DNA of 64,000 nt from Albifimbria verrucaria. Its lineage: Eukaryota > Ascomycota > Sordariomycetes > Hypocreales > Stachybotryaceae. Below, in pieces: positions 1 to 11,815 of the stretch. The translations under genes were made by a program, and so were the position numbers. Every line of letters starts with the position of its first letter. Position 1 is the first letter of the stretch. The notes under the pieces are model-generated. The model searched no databases, was not told where the DNA came from, and saw only the letters and a list, made by a program, of their open reading frames with translations. The stretch covers positions 3,658,001-3,722,000 of the forward strand of contig JAHREC010000013.1 of NCBI GenBank assembly GCA_020081605.1, written 5' to 3'.

Positions 1-478
1 CTCGATGCTACAGCAATCAGATACCATGCATGCTTCTTCTTGGCTTGAACAATTATTATCGCATTATATTTTGAAGTGAATGAATGGACCTACAATGAAC
101 CTCTTGTTTTCAAGTCATTTACACATAGTATTCCCAATCTACCACATCTTTGCCTAGAATTCCCTTTCTCTTTAGCAGAAATCCTGGTTTAGCGCCATCC
201 ATTTAGCACAAATTCCGTCACTCCTCGAAGCTAACACGTCCTCCTGTCAATCACCGTTGATCAACATGGTTAGCACGACCCATATGAAGGTGGGTTTGTA
301 TGGAATACTCAAAATGGGCTATGCAGTACATACCCCTCTAGTAGCCTTGCATTCACCACGTATGCATTAGAGTCTATGCCTTCAGGAATCTATCTTCAGT
401 TATTGAATCTTAAACTAACAACCTGGCCAGAATCTCCCTGCGCGTTTCTCGCAATCTGTAATATGAAGAGCAAGCCAA
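1..478. other. Intergenic, no gene seen
   Basis: AT-leaning sequence downstream of the aldo-keto reductase stop codon. I see no coding potential, repeat or RNA gene. It presumably holds the 3' UTR of the reductase. Confidence 0.6.
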
Positions 479-1639
479 TCAAAACCTGCTAACGATCGCA
501 GGAGGTTTGTTGTTCAAGATCTCATCGATCTCGGCCATGATTTCGGGCGTAAGCTTGTCAACTACTGCAACTGCTCTGCAGTTCTCGTAGACCTGCTCAG
601 GGCTGCTGGCACCAGTAATGGCGGAGCTCACATTGGGGTTCTTCAAGACCCAGGCCAGTGCAAGAGCACTCATCTTAATGCCGAGCTTTTCGGCGATAGG
701 CTCCAGCTTGTTAACCTGCTTCACGATGCCCTCCCACTGCTCCTTGCCCGTTCTGGCCCAGTATCCCTTGATGAAATCAACAGAGGTTTGCGCGAAGCGC
801 GAGTCATCGGGAATGCCGTTCTTGTACTTGCCGGAGAGAATACCTTGCTTCAACGGCGAGAAGATGGTGAGGCCAAGGCCGACCTCGCGGTACAGGTGGG
901 CATACTCGGTCTCAACCTTTTGCCTCTCGAGCATGCTGTACTGGGGTTGTTCCATCACAGGGCCGATGAGACCAAGCTTATCAGCGTACCTCCAAGCTTG
1001 AGCAATCTCATCGGCATTCCACTCCGAGGTGCCCCAGTAGAAGGCCTTGCCCTGGTCGATAAGGTGGTTAAAAGCACGAACGGTCTCCTCGATGGGAGTG
1101 TGACGATCCGGCCGGTGGGCATAAATGAGATCGACATACTCCAAGTCCAGACGTTGAAGGGAAGCATTCATTCCCTCAACAACGTGCTTGCGAGATAAAC
1201 CTTTGTTGTTGACATCGTTGTCACCGTTAGCTTGGCCCCAGTAGAGCTGTAGGCGCAATATCATCAGTAAATTGCTATCATTTGATCAGTGTGCGAAGGA
1301 TGACTGACCTTGGTGGAAATGACCAAGTCGTTACGCTTCCAGCCAAACTTCTTGATGGCCTCACCCATGACGATCTCAGATTCGCCACCAGCGTAGCCCT
1401 CGGCGCAGTCAAAGAAGTTAACGCCGCAGTCGTAGGCAGCCTTCATGCAGGCAAAAGTACCCTCTAATGATGGGAGTCAGGATCTTGGACAAAAACCCGT
1501 AGCAATCACTCTCCAACTCACCTCTCTCGACATGGCCACCATATGTAAGCCATCCACCAAGCGAGATGGCCGAGACCTGAAGACCAGAGCGGCCCAGGAA
1601 TCGGTAGGTCATAGGAGGGATATCTTCAGGCTTCGACAT
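479..1639 (-). CDS. Aldo-keto reductase, Kv-channel beta-subunit-like
   Basis: NADPH-dependent aldo-keto reductase of the potassium-channel beta-subunit (AKR6) type, expected to be cytosolic and to reduce aldehydes or ketones. Three exons: 1522-1639, 1309-1463 and 479-1246, joined by GT-AG introns. The spliced length is 347 codons with no frame break, normal for the family. The start at 1639 gives an N-terminus beginning MSKPEDIPPMTYRFLGRSG. Catalytic tetrad residues are visible: Asp and Tyr in NFFDCAEGYAGG, Lys at the end of DLVISTK and His in DLIYAHRPD. The C-terminal cofactor-binding part contains SSAITGASSPEQVYEN. A TATA box lies about 75 nt upstream of the start. The family is certain; the substrate cannot be read from sequence, and a channel partner is not implied in fungi. 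Confidence 0.93.
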
Positions 1640-1712
1640 TGTGACTGGTTGTGTGTTGTCTGTGTACCAATTGTGGGAAGCGGAGGTAATACTTGACAGA
1701 GGATCACGTATG

Positions 1713-1720
1713 TTTATATA
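1713..1720 (-). promoter_or_regulatory. TATA box of the aldo-keto reductase
   Basis: TATATAAA on the minus strand, about 75 nt upstream of the start codon at 1639. Spacing and orientation fit a core promoter for the reductase gene. Confidence 0.55.
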
Positions 1721-4700
1721 ATTCCAAGTTGGTTATATGATGTCAGGGTAGTCGGGGTGTTATCCGGCGCAACACGTTTGTAAGCAACTATTGAATGAGG
1801 AGTCATTCGGCAAAGGATTGGGCTCACGGATGAAAAGGCACACAGATGGACGGAGGGGTTAATCGTGCATATTCAAGTTACCCCACCATCCACACCCGTA
1901 TAATCCTGGTGTTGTTCGTCGCTGGCTCCTCGTCAATACAGCTTCAGATCAGCCCTAACCTATACCCATGCAGCACTAAGACCAACGCGTTACTTGTATT
2001 TTTACTGTAGCTCCATTGAGTATCCTGGCTGTCAGAGCTGCTTGGATATTTGAACTCCATATACCAGTAAACAATGGGCTTTCAGCTGTCAAATGTCAGT
2101 TCATTCATTGAAACATCCGCGTGGGTGAGATGATCCCCAGAGAGTGGGGTTATTCGTTCATGGAGCATCTTCCCGCGCGTCAATTCACGGCTTGAGAAAT
2201 ATTGCTCTTACCAGGGGCACTTAAATGCACCGAGCCAAAGTCATTGGGTATCACAGCAAATTGCCTAGTCTACTTTCCATACTTAGTCTCTCGGTTGAAA
2301 TGGTATGTCGAGCCTGTCCGGCAAAATGCTTCATTGCATCTAAATTCCGATTTATCGTCGGTATCGACCCCACAGTTGATCGTGGATCGATCTGTCGTGC
2401 CCAACACAAGAAAGGGGACTGATGTTACTCCAAGAACACCACCCACATGTACATTGCAGTCTGCCTGTGTCCAGTCACCCGACCAGCCAACCTACAAAGT
2501 GATAAGATAGAAGCCTGGAATGTCAAGTTACAAATACAATATATTGTCGATGGTTAAATGGAGGACCAGGGTACTTAATGCCTATTCTCATCGAACCTCA
2601 TCCAACTTTCAATGCCTATGCAGCTATGAATCATAATTATGCATGGGGAGTACTGAACCACATGAATGATTGTGGTGCGCCCTTTCTGCTTATCACCTGT
2701 CGATGTGCCATGTTCATAATGGCATAAGGTAGCTGGCATGGTCAGACAAATCTGAGACTGCGCATCCAGCTTCTGGATGACCGGGCCGAAGCTTTCACCG
2801 GGCCTAGCCGTGTCGCAAACCATTTTGTTTCCCCTTTTAGCTGCAGGCCTCAGCGATGCGATCCCTCTCGTTTTCATATCAGCCGTCAATCCAAGACAAA
2901 GCCCAATGGAAGGAAGGGATGATGATCCGGCAATGCCGCTCAAGCAGCTCCCGTTTCCCGCATCATCTCCCTTTTGTCGTTTGAGTGCTTACTTTGGTGC
3001 CTGCACCGCCGCTTCTACACCGAACGAGTCGGGACAGCGAGCTAATGCAAGCCTAAGTGACCGGTTCGACGCTTGAAACGCACCCAACGCGACCGAAAGA
3101 ACTCCATGCAACCTCGATGAAAAGGGGATAATGCAGACCAGTCAACAACACTGGATTGGGTCACGATGACAGGTAGTGAGCAAGTGAGACTACCCTACTG
3201 CACCTTTGATTCATGAGATGAGTCAGCACCAAGTGTGTAAGATGAAGGCGGGTGAAGACGCCATTCACCACTTACTCAGGCACACTGTCTACACATCTGA
3301 GAATGGTTATCTCCTCTGTGACAACAAAAACACAAATCCCACACCGACTGTGTAGACTCCAAGATGTTTGCCGAATCACTCCACACTTCCTTCTTGCAAT
3401 CATGGAACCGGCAGGAAAACTTGGCTGCATTCCCCGTGGCCAAGATCCCGAGGACCGGCGCCAAGCCTAGCGGTAAGCTAGTCGTGCTCAGAGGCTCTTT
3501 AATAGTCGCGCGGACCTGAATCGGTCTTCGCTGTGACATATTTAGTTCACGAGGGCGTGTTGACGGGTGGCTGACTTCGGATCGGCCGACCAACGAGAGA
3601 CAGACTACACGAGTAAAGGGTGGCTCGTGCTGCTCTTCTAGAACACGACACCGTCGATCAGCCAGTGTGCCCTCCCTACCCGCCACTCAAGCTCGGCTTG
3701 GATGGTCGGATGGTGGCACGTCCTCTACGAAGAATACGGAAGGGCGCCCGTCGATCTTCAGTGCGGGAGGATCAGTTGCAAAGAAGTTGCCTATTTCTGC
3801 CTGCCTAGAGGTGTACTCATATCTCACTGGGAGAGACAAGTCCTTTACGTTTTTGGATCACAAGATAAGCATGTTTGGATGCCTTGATATTGAGGTACCT
3901 GTAGCCTATTTGCATCAGGTCCATCTCTATCTCGAATTTCTTTACGTGGGTACATATCTCGCCTACAACATTGGAAGATACCTAAATACGGTAAAGAAGT
4001 AGGTACCTCCTCACTTTTACTTTGGTGGGTACCTACCTACCCAAGTACCTTAAGTAAGGTACCTAGGTACCTAGTAGGTAAGTAGGTAGGTGCTTAGGTA
4101 CTGCAGGTAGCTACCTGCCTATAGAGGCGCTTTTACCGTTAGTGGCATATGCCTTACCTTGACTGTCTTGCCTATCTACTACATAATAACATGAAAGATA
4201 TTAGAGATATAATGATGGAATAGCGAGGTGGATAGGAAGGGCAAGGAGGTCACCGGCAGCTTCATCTCATGATACCCGTATCCGCAATTTAGAGTAAAAT
4301 CGACTCGGTTGGGGTTACAAGCGAAGTACCTCCGGCGTCACCAATCAAACGTTGGTGAGGAACCGGCAGCCATTATTCTCCCAGCTCAGGCACATCGCCG
4401 AGCCCAGGCCCAAAACAGAAGCTTTAGCTTGGAAATTGAACAGTAATGGCCCCGGCTGGGAAATTGGTCCAGCAAATCCAATGACCATGCCCTGCATCTC
4501 GACAGGCACATGCTCCCTCGTCGACATCCCGGTTCTTCCCTCTATTGACGAAAGCCTTCCATCACTAAACAACCGTTGTCTTGGCTCTCTGATGCCATTC
4601 GGACGCCGCTGCCTCGGGCAAGACAAGCAGATGGCGTGCGTCTTCTAGGCATGACTGGATTGCGCGCTAGGAGTCACGACTAGCGTTTGCCATAGAGCGG

Positions 4701-6240
4701 CGAGATATGGTTCGTAAATGGAAAGCGACTTGCATTTTGAACAGATAAATCCGCCGAAATGCTTGCTCCCAGAATTCGGATCTGGAAATGATCTGACACA
4801 CCCTGAAGGTATCAAGTGTCTCTGCAATTCTTCAAGCGTTGATCATGAGCTCTACCTCAATTCACAGTGCTGCAGCTGGTTGATGGTCCTTTCCTTCCCT
4901 CTCTCTGTCTCTTGTTTTTCCCTTCTCTTCTTTAGCTGTTTCTCTCCCTTCCTCCTCGTCTTCTCATCTACATCATCTGTGCTTCCGTCCAGTAAAGGAA
5001 CCATGTCCATGTCCGGCGCTACCGAGATGCGAATGGGGTGAGGTGAGGCACCGTTGCCTTGGTCGCCAATAACTTGTGTACATGCCCTGTACCTCAATCT
5101 CTCTCAGTGCGTGTCTCGTGTCCAATGCCACCAGGTACCTGGCGAACCTACCCCAGCCCAGTCCAGCCAGCCCAGCCCGGTTCAGCCCAGCCCCGGTCGT
5201 GGTGCGCCCCAACCAGATGTTCTGCGTCCTCTCTGCATCTTTCTCGCTCTCCCTTTCAATTCTGCTTTCTTTTCCTTTTTCTCTCCGTCTTCCGTCCTCC
5301 CGCGTCTGACCGTCACGTCCCCCATCGTCGACAAAACCCAGGCGCCTCTGTCCATCCACCCCCAAAGCCTGAGCGGACCCGACGCACGACCGAAGACGAA
5401 CCCACGGGCAAACGAAGTTCTCGATCGATCGATTGATTTCCTGGATTGAGAAATAACGAGGCTTGCAATCTGGTGAGTCGCTGAATTTCCTCGGTGTTGA
5501 CGTTCCCACCCACCACGCACAAGCACACGCACACACACACCGTACCCGAAGGGTCAGTGAGTACCTTACCCAGCCTCGTCCCCTAAAGGTACCTGGCCGA
5601 TGGTGTTTGGCTTTGTGCATCGTGTGCTGGTGGCTCCCACAGCGCTATGCAGTGCTAAGGTGCGGTGTGCCTGGCCCGCAAGCCTGGCCGAGCCTCTGCC
5701 TCCCACCCCCGGTAGTCGACAGGTACCCTTGGCTCCACCCGACCCTGACCACCTAGGTACCTGCTGAGCGCGTTTCACCGCCTACTTGTACCTGTGGTTC
5801 TCGGTCAGATACCTTGTCTCACCTCCCTCTTTTACCTGGTTATACATCTGCCCCTTTTGTCTCTACTGCACCTTAGCACTCGACTGCTCTCAAAATTTCA
5901 CACCCTCTCTCTGGCTCTGGCTCTGGCCCCAGCCAGCCGTTTATTGCTGTCCAGCACCAACCGGCCCAGGCCTGACTAAACCTTCTTCCCAAATCCTCCC
6001 CCAAACTCTTGGTCACGGCAGAAATGGTTATCTTGGCCTAACCTTTTACTAACCGTACGGCTCTTGGTCTGCCCAGCTCATAGATATCGGCCTCGCTTTT
6101 TCCACATCTCCCTTCGCCCTTTTCTCAACTGGGAGCTCTGCGTCTCGTTGCATCGACGCAGGAACAGGACGGCCGACCTCGCCACCATCAATCGCCGCCT
6201 ACGCGTCCTTGCTCCTCTCCGCTAATCTCTCATCATCGTC
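1721..6240. other. Long intergenic region and casein kinase leader
   Basis: About 4.5 kb without a supportable gene. Overlapping ORFs on both strands are short, lack conserved motifs and mirror each other. From about 4870 to 6240 the plus strand is strongly pyrimidine-rich (CT tracts), as is usual for leaders of strongly expressed Sordariomycete genes. This part is probably the promoter and long 5' UTR of the kinase. A CTG|GTGAGT-like donor near 5470 could start a leader intron. Confidence 0.5.
4010..4120. repeat. GGTACCTAGGTACC-type palindromic repeat tract
   Basis: A dense run of TACCTAGGTA-like units in both orientations, forming overlapping perfect palindromes and GTAG/GTAGG steps. Shorter copies occur near 5580, 5755, 18920, 19040 and 48070-48125, all outside genes. 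Confidence 0.75.
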
Positions 6241-7712
6241 ATGGCCTCCTCATCGTCCAACGTGGTCGGCGTCCATTACAGGGTCGGGAAGAAGATTGGA
6301 GAGGGTTCATTCGGTGTCATTTTCGAGGGCACCAACCTCCTGAACAATCAGCAGGTCGCCATCAAATTCGTACGTTGTCGTCCCCTTGTCTAGCATTGAC
6401 CGCCTGACTGAACGCCCATCACAGGAACCTCGCAAGAGCGATGCACCTCAATTGCGAGATGAGTACCGAACATACAAGATTCTTGTCGGCTGCCGTAAGC
6501 TACCAGCTTCCCGTTATCCTGCTCACGTCCTCGGAACTGACTGTTGCCCCTAGCCGGCATTCCTAATGTCTATTACTTCGGCCAGGAGGGCCTGCACAAT
6601 ATTCTCGTGATCGACCTCCTCGGCCCATCACTGGAGGATCTCTTCGACCACTGCGGACGACGATTCACCATCAAGACAGTCGTCATGGTTGCCAAGCAGA
6701 TGCTGTCAAGGGTGCAGACCATCCACGATAAGAACCTCATCTACCGCGACATTAAGCCCGACAACTTCTTGATTGGCCGACCTGGTACAAAAGCTGCCAA
6801 TATCATCCACGTCGTCGATTTCGGAATGGCCAAGCAATACCGAGACCCCAAGACAAAGCAGCACATCCCATACCGTGAGCGGAAGTCTCTGTCGGGCACG
6901 GCTCGTTACATGTCCATCAACACTCACTTGGGAAGGGAGCAGTCTCGACGAGATGATCTTGAAGCTCTCGGCCATGTCTTCCTCTACTTCCTTCGTGGAG
7001 GTCTTCCTGGCAAGGTCTCAAGGCTGCCACGAACAAGCAGAAGTACGAAAAGATTGGTGAGAAGAAGCAGACCACCGTCATCAAGGATCTATGTGAAGGC
7101 TTCCCGAGGAGTTTAGCAAGTACCTCACCTACGTCCGCAACCTTGGTTTCGAAGATCAGCCAGACTATGACTATCTGCGTGATCTCTTCACCCAGGCCCT
7201 GAAGAACTCCGGCGAAGTCGAGGATGGCGAATATGACTGGATGAAGATCAACAAGGATTCGGGAAAGGGCTGGGATTCCATGAAGAACCAGACAACCGGT
7301 TACCTGCACAACCCCAACGCCCGACCCGGCCCCTCGCAGATGGAGTTGCACAGTGGACATCGACAGGCGAATACCGCCTCTCACCAGCAAGCCCAGAATC
7401 TCACGGTCGGCCGTTTAAACGCCGCACAACCCCCTCCTCGCCGATCAAACAGATGGGCAAGCAGAGAGATCGGCCAAACGCCCCCGGCGCATTGCAGACG
7501 CAACGCAGCAGCGGGGTGGGGGTCTTCGCAGCGACATGGCCACCCCGACTGGCTCGACCCAGGCCCAGTTCCAGAACAGCACTCAGAACCTGCCCCAGCA
7601 GAGAGGGCCTCAGCCGGTCCCGATGGACCAGTCGGCTCAGGCTGATGGAAGGCCTGCCGAGCCTCAACCCAGCGGCTTCCAGAAGCTCATGAAGACACTC
7701 TGCTGCGGTTAG
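6241..7712 (+). CDS. YCK1: Casein kinase I, Yck1/2 type, palmitoylated
   Basis: Plasma-membrane Ser/Thr kinase of the Yck1/2 (fungal CkiA) group, acting in nutrient sensing, endocytosis and polarity. Exons 6241-6369, 6425-6494 and 6554-7712. Visible motifs: Gly loop IGEGSFGVI, catalytic loop [15 protein letters not shown] in [13 protein letters not shown] and CK1 signature [11 protein letters not shown]. The tail is Gln/Pro-rich and ends in [11 protein letters not shown]; the terminal Cys-Cys is the palmitoylation site that defines the Yck group rather than Hrr25. The frame breaks four times: near 7009 (CCTTGG read as CCTGG), 7104 (C run), 7430-7434 (C run) and 7513-7522 (G runs). Each is a one-base loss, and adding four bases gives exactly 454 codons. 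Assembly error is far likelier than a dead copy of a normally essential kinase. Confidence 0.95.
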
Positions 7713-8638
7713 GTGCCTTCCATCCGTCTTTGGGACTGTGTTCGTGTTTATTGCTGCAGCATGATGTCTTTCGGCCTTACCGTTGGTAATGGCAACGATC
7801 AGCAGACATCGCCTCGGGCTAGATTGATGGGGAAACAACCCTCGCAGGAGTCTAGAGCCAAAGTGCTCAGACCATTGTCTGAAAGAAAGTTAAGCTTGCT
7901 CTACCGCAGCTGGCCTTGATCTTTATTCGGATGAAACGTGGCGTTGTGCGAGGCAACAGAGTGACTCAGCATTTGCGAAGCCAGCTGTATATAGCGCGCC
8001 AGCCCGCCTGCTTCACACATCCAGCAATGGCAGAAACACAAGTCCATTTAGGAGCAACGGAAGTCCTGTTTGATAGATTTCAGATCTGGGCTATCTGTTG
8101 GTATTTCCTTTCACGTCTGGCATTCCATGAAATCAGTACAATACAACACATGTTCGATGTGCAGCGCAGCACGGCGCAAGGTGGTTAAAAGGCAGCATTG
8201 GGTCTGGTCTACGGTGTTCTTCGTTATCTCTTCTGTTTTTCCCTGTCTCTTCCCTCTCCTCAACTTTGTCTATATAATAAATAACCTTTCCTTGAAGGAG
8301 GCTGCTGTCGGATGGCGAGAGTTGGAGGAAATTTTGTGATGTGGAGTGGTGGCACTGGCAGAATCTATTCGAGATGGACTTTGACGCAAAGCGGAAAGTT
8401 CTTAAATGGTATACCTTGTAATGGAACATGGACGCTCGCGCCTGTAATTCTCCTCATCATCATGGCTACTCCACGCGTATGCATCATATCTAAAACATAA
8501 TACACAAACTACTACTGAGGTTGCTCTTTTGCTCCCAAAAATCACCATCCCTTCATTTACGGCACCGAAAAAGGCTGCAAAAACTTCGCCTGTGATATCC
8601 CATCCTTCCATCCAACTCCGGCTGTATGAAGGATTGCT
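7713..8638. other. Intergenic, kinase 3' UTR and p24 3' UTR
   Basis: Convergent space between the kinase and the p24 gene. ORFs here are short and unsupported. T-rich and AT-rich stretches around 8230-8290 fit 3' UTR and polyadenylation sequence. Confidence 0.6.
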
Positions 8639-9511
8639 TTAGGTAAGTTTCTGCTTGATGAAGAACGACCGAAGGTGCGACAGCTGCCACGTGCAAGTGA
8701 CGGCGATGACGGCAAGCTGGATGAGGATCCAGCGGATAACTCGACTGTTCGTAATTTCGGATTGATCTCTGAATTGGGCCTCTCGCTCCTGTAATGTAAC
8801 TATATTAGCAACTTGGTCTTCGCTTGCCTGGTGGCCATGTCGCCGAGATGGTCCCGCCATACGCCACCAGCCGACACACTTCGAGAAACATTAGCTCTCG
8901 GAGAAAAGAGACTTACTCGCTGGAAAACCTGTTCCTTGCGGATCTCGCTCAATCGAATGTTCAAGTCCTTGACACGGCTGGCAAGGTCCTGGAGCCGGGT
9001 CTTGTCGGTGCTCTCGATCTGGTTTGATTCGCCAATCACGAGGTCGAGGATCAATTTGATGCCACCGTTGTGGTTGTTTGTAGACAACCAGCCGGGGTTA
9101 CCTGAGTTAGACGAAGCTGTGAAGCAGATCTTATGGTCACCGGCCTCGTGCGCAGTGAAGGTGAATCGGCCGGACGAGGAACCGCGCTGAGATAGCACGC
9201 GATGATCATTGTTGAAGACCTCCTATCAGAACTTGTTAGCCAAAACATAGGTTTCCGTAAGCATGGCGATGCCAGCCCAGTGCGCATCGTGTAGGATCGT
9301 AACGTACATCAACCGAGATGTAGATGCTGATGCCGTCGTGCGGTTGCCACATGTTCGTCTGGTCGCTCCATTCCTCAGCAGTATAATGTCCTACGACCAG
9401 TGTATCTCTCGGCAGCTCTTCGAAGAAACATTTCGGGTTCGCACCATCGATGAAAAAGTGGAGGGCTTGCGCAACAGACAGCGCCGAGAGGAAAGGGAGG
9501 AGGACCTTCAT
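8639..9511 (-). CDS. p24/emp24 family ER-Golgi cargo receptor
   Basis: Type I membrane protein of the emp24/gp25L/p24 family, cycling between ER and Golgi in COPII/COPI vesicles. Exons 9308-9511, 8917-9222 and 8788-8639, giving 220 codons with no frame break. The protein has a signal peptide ([16 protein letters not shown]) and a GOLD domain that opens with [17 protein letters not shown]. The paired lumenal cysteines are in PKCFFEE and HKICFTAS. A coiled coil ([20 protein letters not shown]) is followed by one membrane segment ([17 protein letters not shown]) and a short cytosolic tail FIKQKLT. The ALHFF/KCFFEE start and tail resemble the Erp1 (p24-alpha) subgroup, although the tail lacks a classic KKxx. 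It lies head-to-head with SWC4 across 448 bp. Confidence 0.92.
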
Positions 9512-9959
9512 CTTGTCCTATAAGGAGAGTGTTGGCGCGTGAAAGATCAAATTGAAAGGTAGGGGTTGCCGACCTGCTGTTTTGTTTTCAATGCAAGAAA
9601 TACAAGAATTGGTGCTGTCTCGCGACTCAATTCAATGTTCACCACCGGTGTCAGGGCCCAGCAGTGACTACCGTTGCATAGGTTGCTTGCTGATAATAAG
9701 TCGCTGGTGCAACTCAGGCCACGTTCACGGGAACTGCCATGGTCACGTGCCAGCGACCGTCAAGGTTGCACGGTCCCAAATTTCCGCGAACCTCCAAACT
9801 TCGCGCCGCGACTCCGCTATCCTTATCTTTTAGAGCTCCTGATGTATGCGAAGGGCAGCAGAGACCAACACTTTTATTGAACGGAAACTCTTCAGCAGTG
9901 GCTTCTTTCGGCGTATGCGATGAAAAACTAAACGTAACCCCCACAGCCTCATAATCACG
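9512..9959. promoter_or_regulatory. Shared upstream region of p24 and SWC4 genes
   Basis: 448 bp between two divergent start codons. No other gene fits in it. It must hold both promoters. I do not see a clear TATA box for either gene. Confidence 0.55.
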
Positions 9960-11815
9960 ATGACATCGTCAGATGTCCGCGACGTGCTCAACTTGCCCGA
10001 TGGTCTCTCAGGGCCCTGACCGACGAAAAAACAGAAGACCGCAGCTCCACGTCCGAACCTGAAAGGCTTGGCGCGTGAAGTCCAGAACCTCGGCGGCGAC
10101 AACCCTATCGCCATCGTTCCTGAGGTCACGCAGTTCAAGAAACGACGGTTAATCAGCCGGAAACCAGCTGCACGATGGGAACTGCGTCCCTTCTACAATT
10201 CTGGACGTGAGGATCAAAGCCTTGTTCTACGACACTGGAGACGGAAGGAGATTAAGGAGGAGGGCGATTCGACGGGCCTGGACGGCGAGGAGAAGCCGCA
10301 GCAGGAAGGAATTGAAGATTCGGCCTTTGCAAAGTTCAACGTACAAGTTTCGGTACCTCAATACAGTGACGACCAGTATCGACAGTCTTTGCAAAATGCC
10401 GATTGGACGAAGGAAGAAACGGATTACTTGATGGAACTGGTTCGAGAACTTGACCTCCGATGGCCACTCATTTGGGATCGTTACGATTGGAACCCCCGGC
10501 GACCAATGGTGAGGCAGATGCCGACGGTGATGAAAGCAAGGCCGTCATTCCTATAACGCGATCTCGCTCCATGGAAGACCTCAAGGCCAGGTATTACGAA
10601 GTGGCAGCGAAGATGATGGCGCTTCAAAAGCCAGTGCAGTACATGACGCAACCCGAATACGCGTTACATGAACTTATGGCTCATTTCAACCCTCAACAAG
10701 AGAAGCAACGCAAAGACTTTGCCCTCAAGTCCCTCGCACGATCGCCTGAGGAGGCCCGGGAGGAGGAATCGTTGCTGCTGGAGGTGAAGCGTATTTTGGC
10801 GCGAAGCGAACGGTTCAACGAGGAACGTAGGGAACTCTATAACCGCCTTGATTACCCCCATACGGAGACAGATATCAGCACATTCAAGTCGTCTGCTGGC
10901 TTGCAGACGTTGCTTCAGAACTTGATGAACGCCGACAAATCTAAGAAGCGGAAGTCGCTAATGGGCACCGACGGAATTAGCCCATCTGGTCCACCAGGAC
11001 CTCAAAGCGCGGCGCCAGATGCCGCAAGGCGAGACAGCACTGCTGCCTCGACTGGGAACAGAGACTCCTCTGCGGCCGCTGCAACACCGACAACAGGCAA
11101 CAAAAAGGGCCAACAACAACAGCAGCAGCAGCAACCACAGCAGCAAACGCCACAGGCACAACCACCTGAGCGTCGCAAGCTTACCGAACAAGAGGAGGCC
11201 ATATATGGTGTCACGCACCATGACAGACTTGGCTCTGGTCCAGCCTTCCGTACTGAGAGAATTAACAAGCTTTTCTCCCACAAATCTAATCAACAACAGC
11301 TTCGTATTAATAACACTCTCAACGAATTGGATGTACCCAATAAGCTTGCGATGCCTACAGCAGCAACAACTCAACAGTTTGAATTGCTCCTTGGTGCTGT
11401 GAACAGTCTGCTTGATGCCCGTAAGGTGACGGACAAGATCGAGGCTGAGATCAAACTGGAGCAGGCAAAGAAGGCTGAACGAGAGAAGGCGCTTGCACCT
11501 GCAGATTCTGATAGTAAGACCGCAGACTCTGAAGAAACTGCCACTGTTGCGGCGTCAACCAATGAATCAGAAACGACAAAGGGCGACAATGTCTCTACCA
11601 CAGAAACGGCCAAGTCCGAAAAGGCAAATGTCGCCAATAACGCAGACGAGCCGTCAACCAAAAACGGAGGAGGCGGTGACTCTACTGAAACGCCAGGAGA
11701 CCAAGGGAAAGGTGATGATACTGGACGACCCAGTAGTAGTGGCGTCCTGCACAAGCGCAGCGCAAGCGTGCTAAGCACAGTGAGCGATAAGAGCGCCAAA
11801 CGACAGAAGAAGTAG
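9960..11815 (+). CDS. SWC4: SWR1/NuA4 complex subunit Swc4 (DMAP1 homolog)
   Basis: Nuclear subunit shared by the SWR1 (H2A.Z exchange) and NuA4 (histone acetylation) complexes. The N-terminus reads MTSSDVRDVLNLPDGLSGP. A SANT/DMAP-binding region follows (WTKEETDYLMELVRELDLRW), then SRSMEDLKARYYEVAAKMM, the conserved DMAP1 core and a Gln-rich linker. No intron is needed. There are two defects. First, codon 20 is TGA at 10017-10019 where CGA (Arg) would fit, and the frame continues on both sides. Second, a one-base loss in the C run at 10493-10497 shifts the frame. Restoring that base gives 619 codons. The stop is a substitution, unlike the other defects in the window. Family assignment is secure. 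Confidence 0.93.

Noticed and set aside
479..1639. Frame break between exons 1 and 2 of the aldo-keto reductase
   Set aside because: On recounting, the donor after position 1522 and the acceptor before 1463 join in frame as HVEREGTFACMK, so this gene is intact.
4852..5778. Many overlapping ORFs on both strands in the CT-rich region upstream of the kinase
   Set aside because: They are low-complexity readings of the same pyrimidine tract in several frames, with no domain, no conserved start and no intron logic. They fit a leader.
6241..7712. Reading the casein kinase as a pseudogene
   Set aside because: All four breaks are one-base losses in or next to runs, the corrected length is exactly 454 codons and all catalytic motifs are present. 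The same defect occurs in other essential genes of the window.
10017..10019. TGA in SWC4 as a selenocysteine codon
   Set aside because: Ascomycetes lack the selenocysteine machinery, and the expected residue at this site is arginine.
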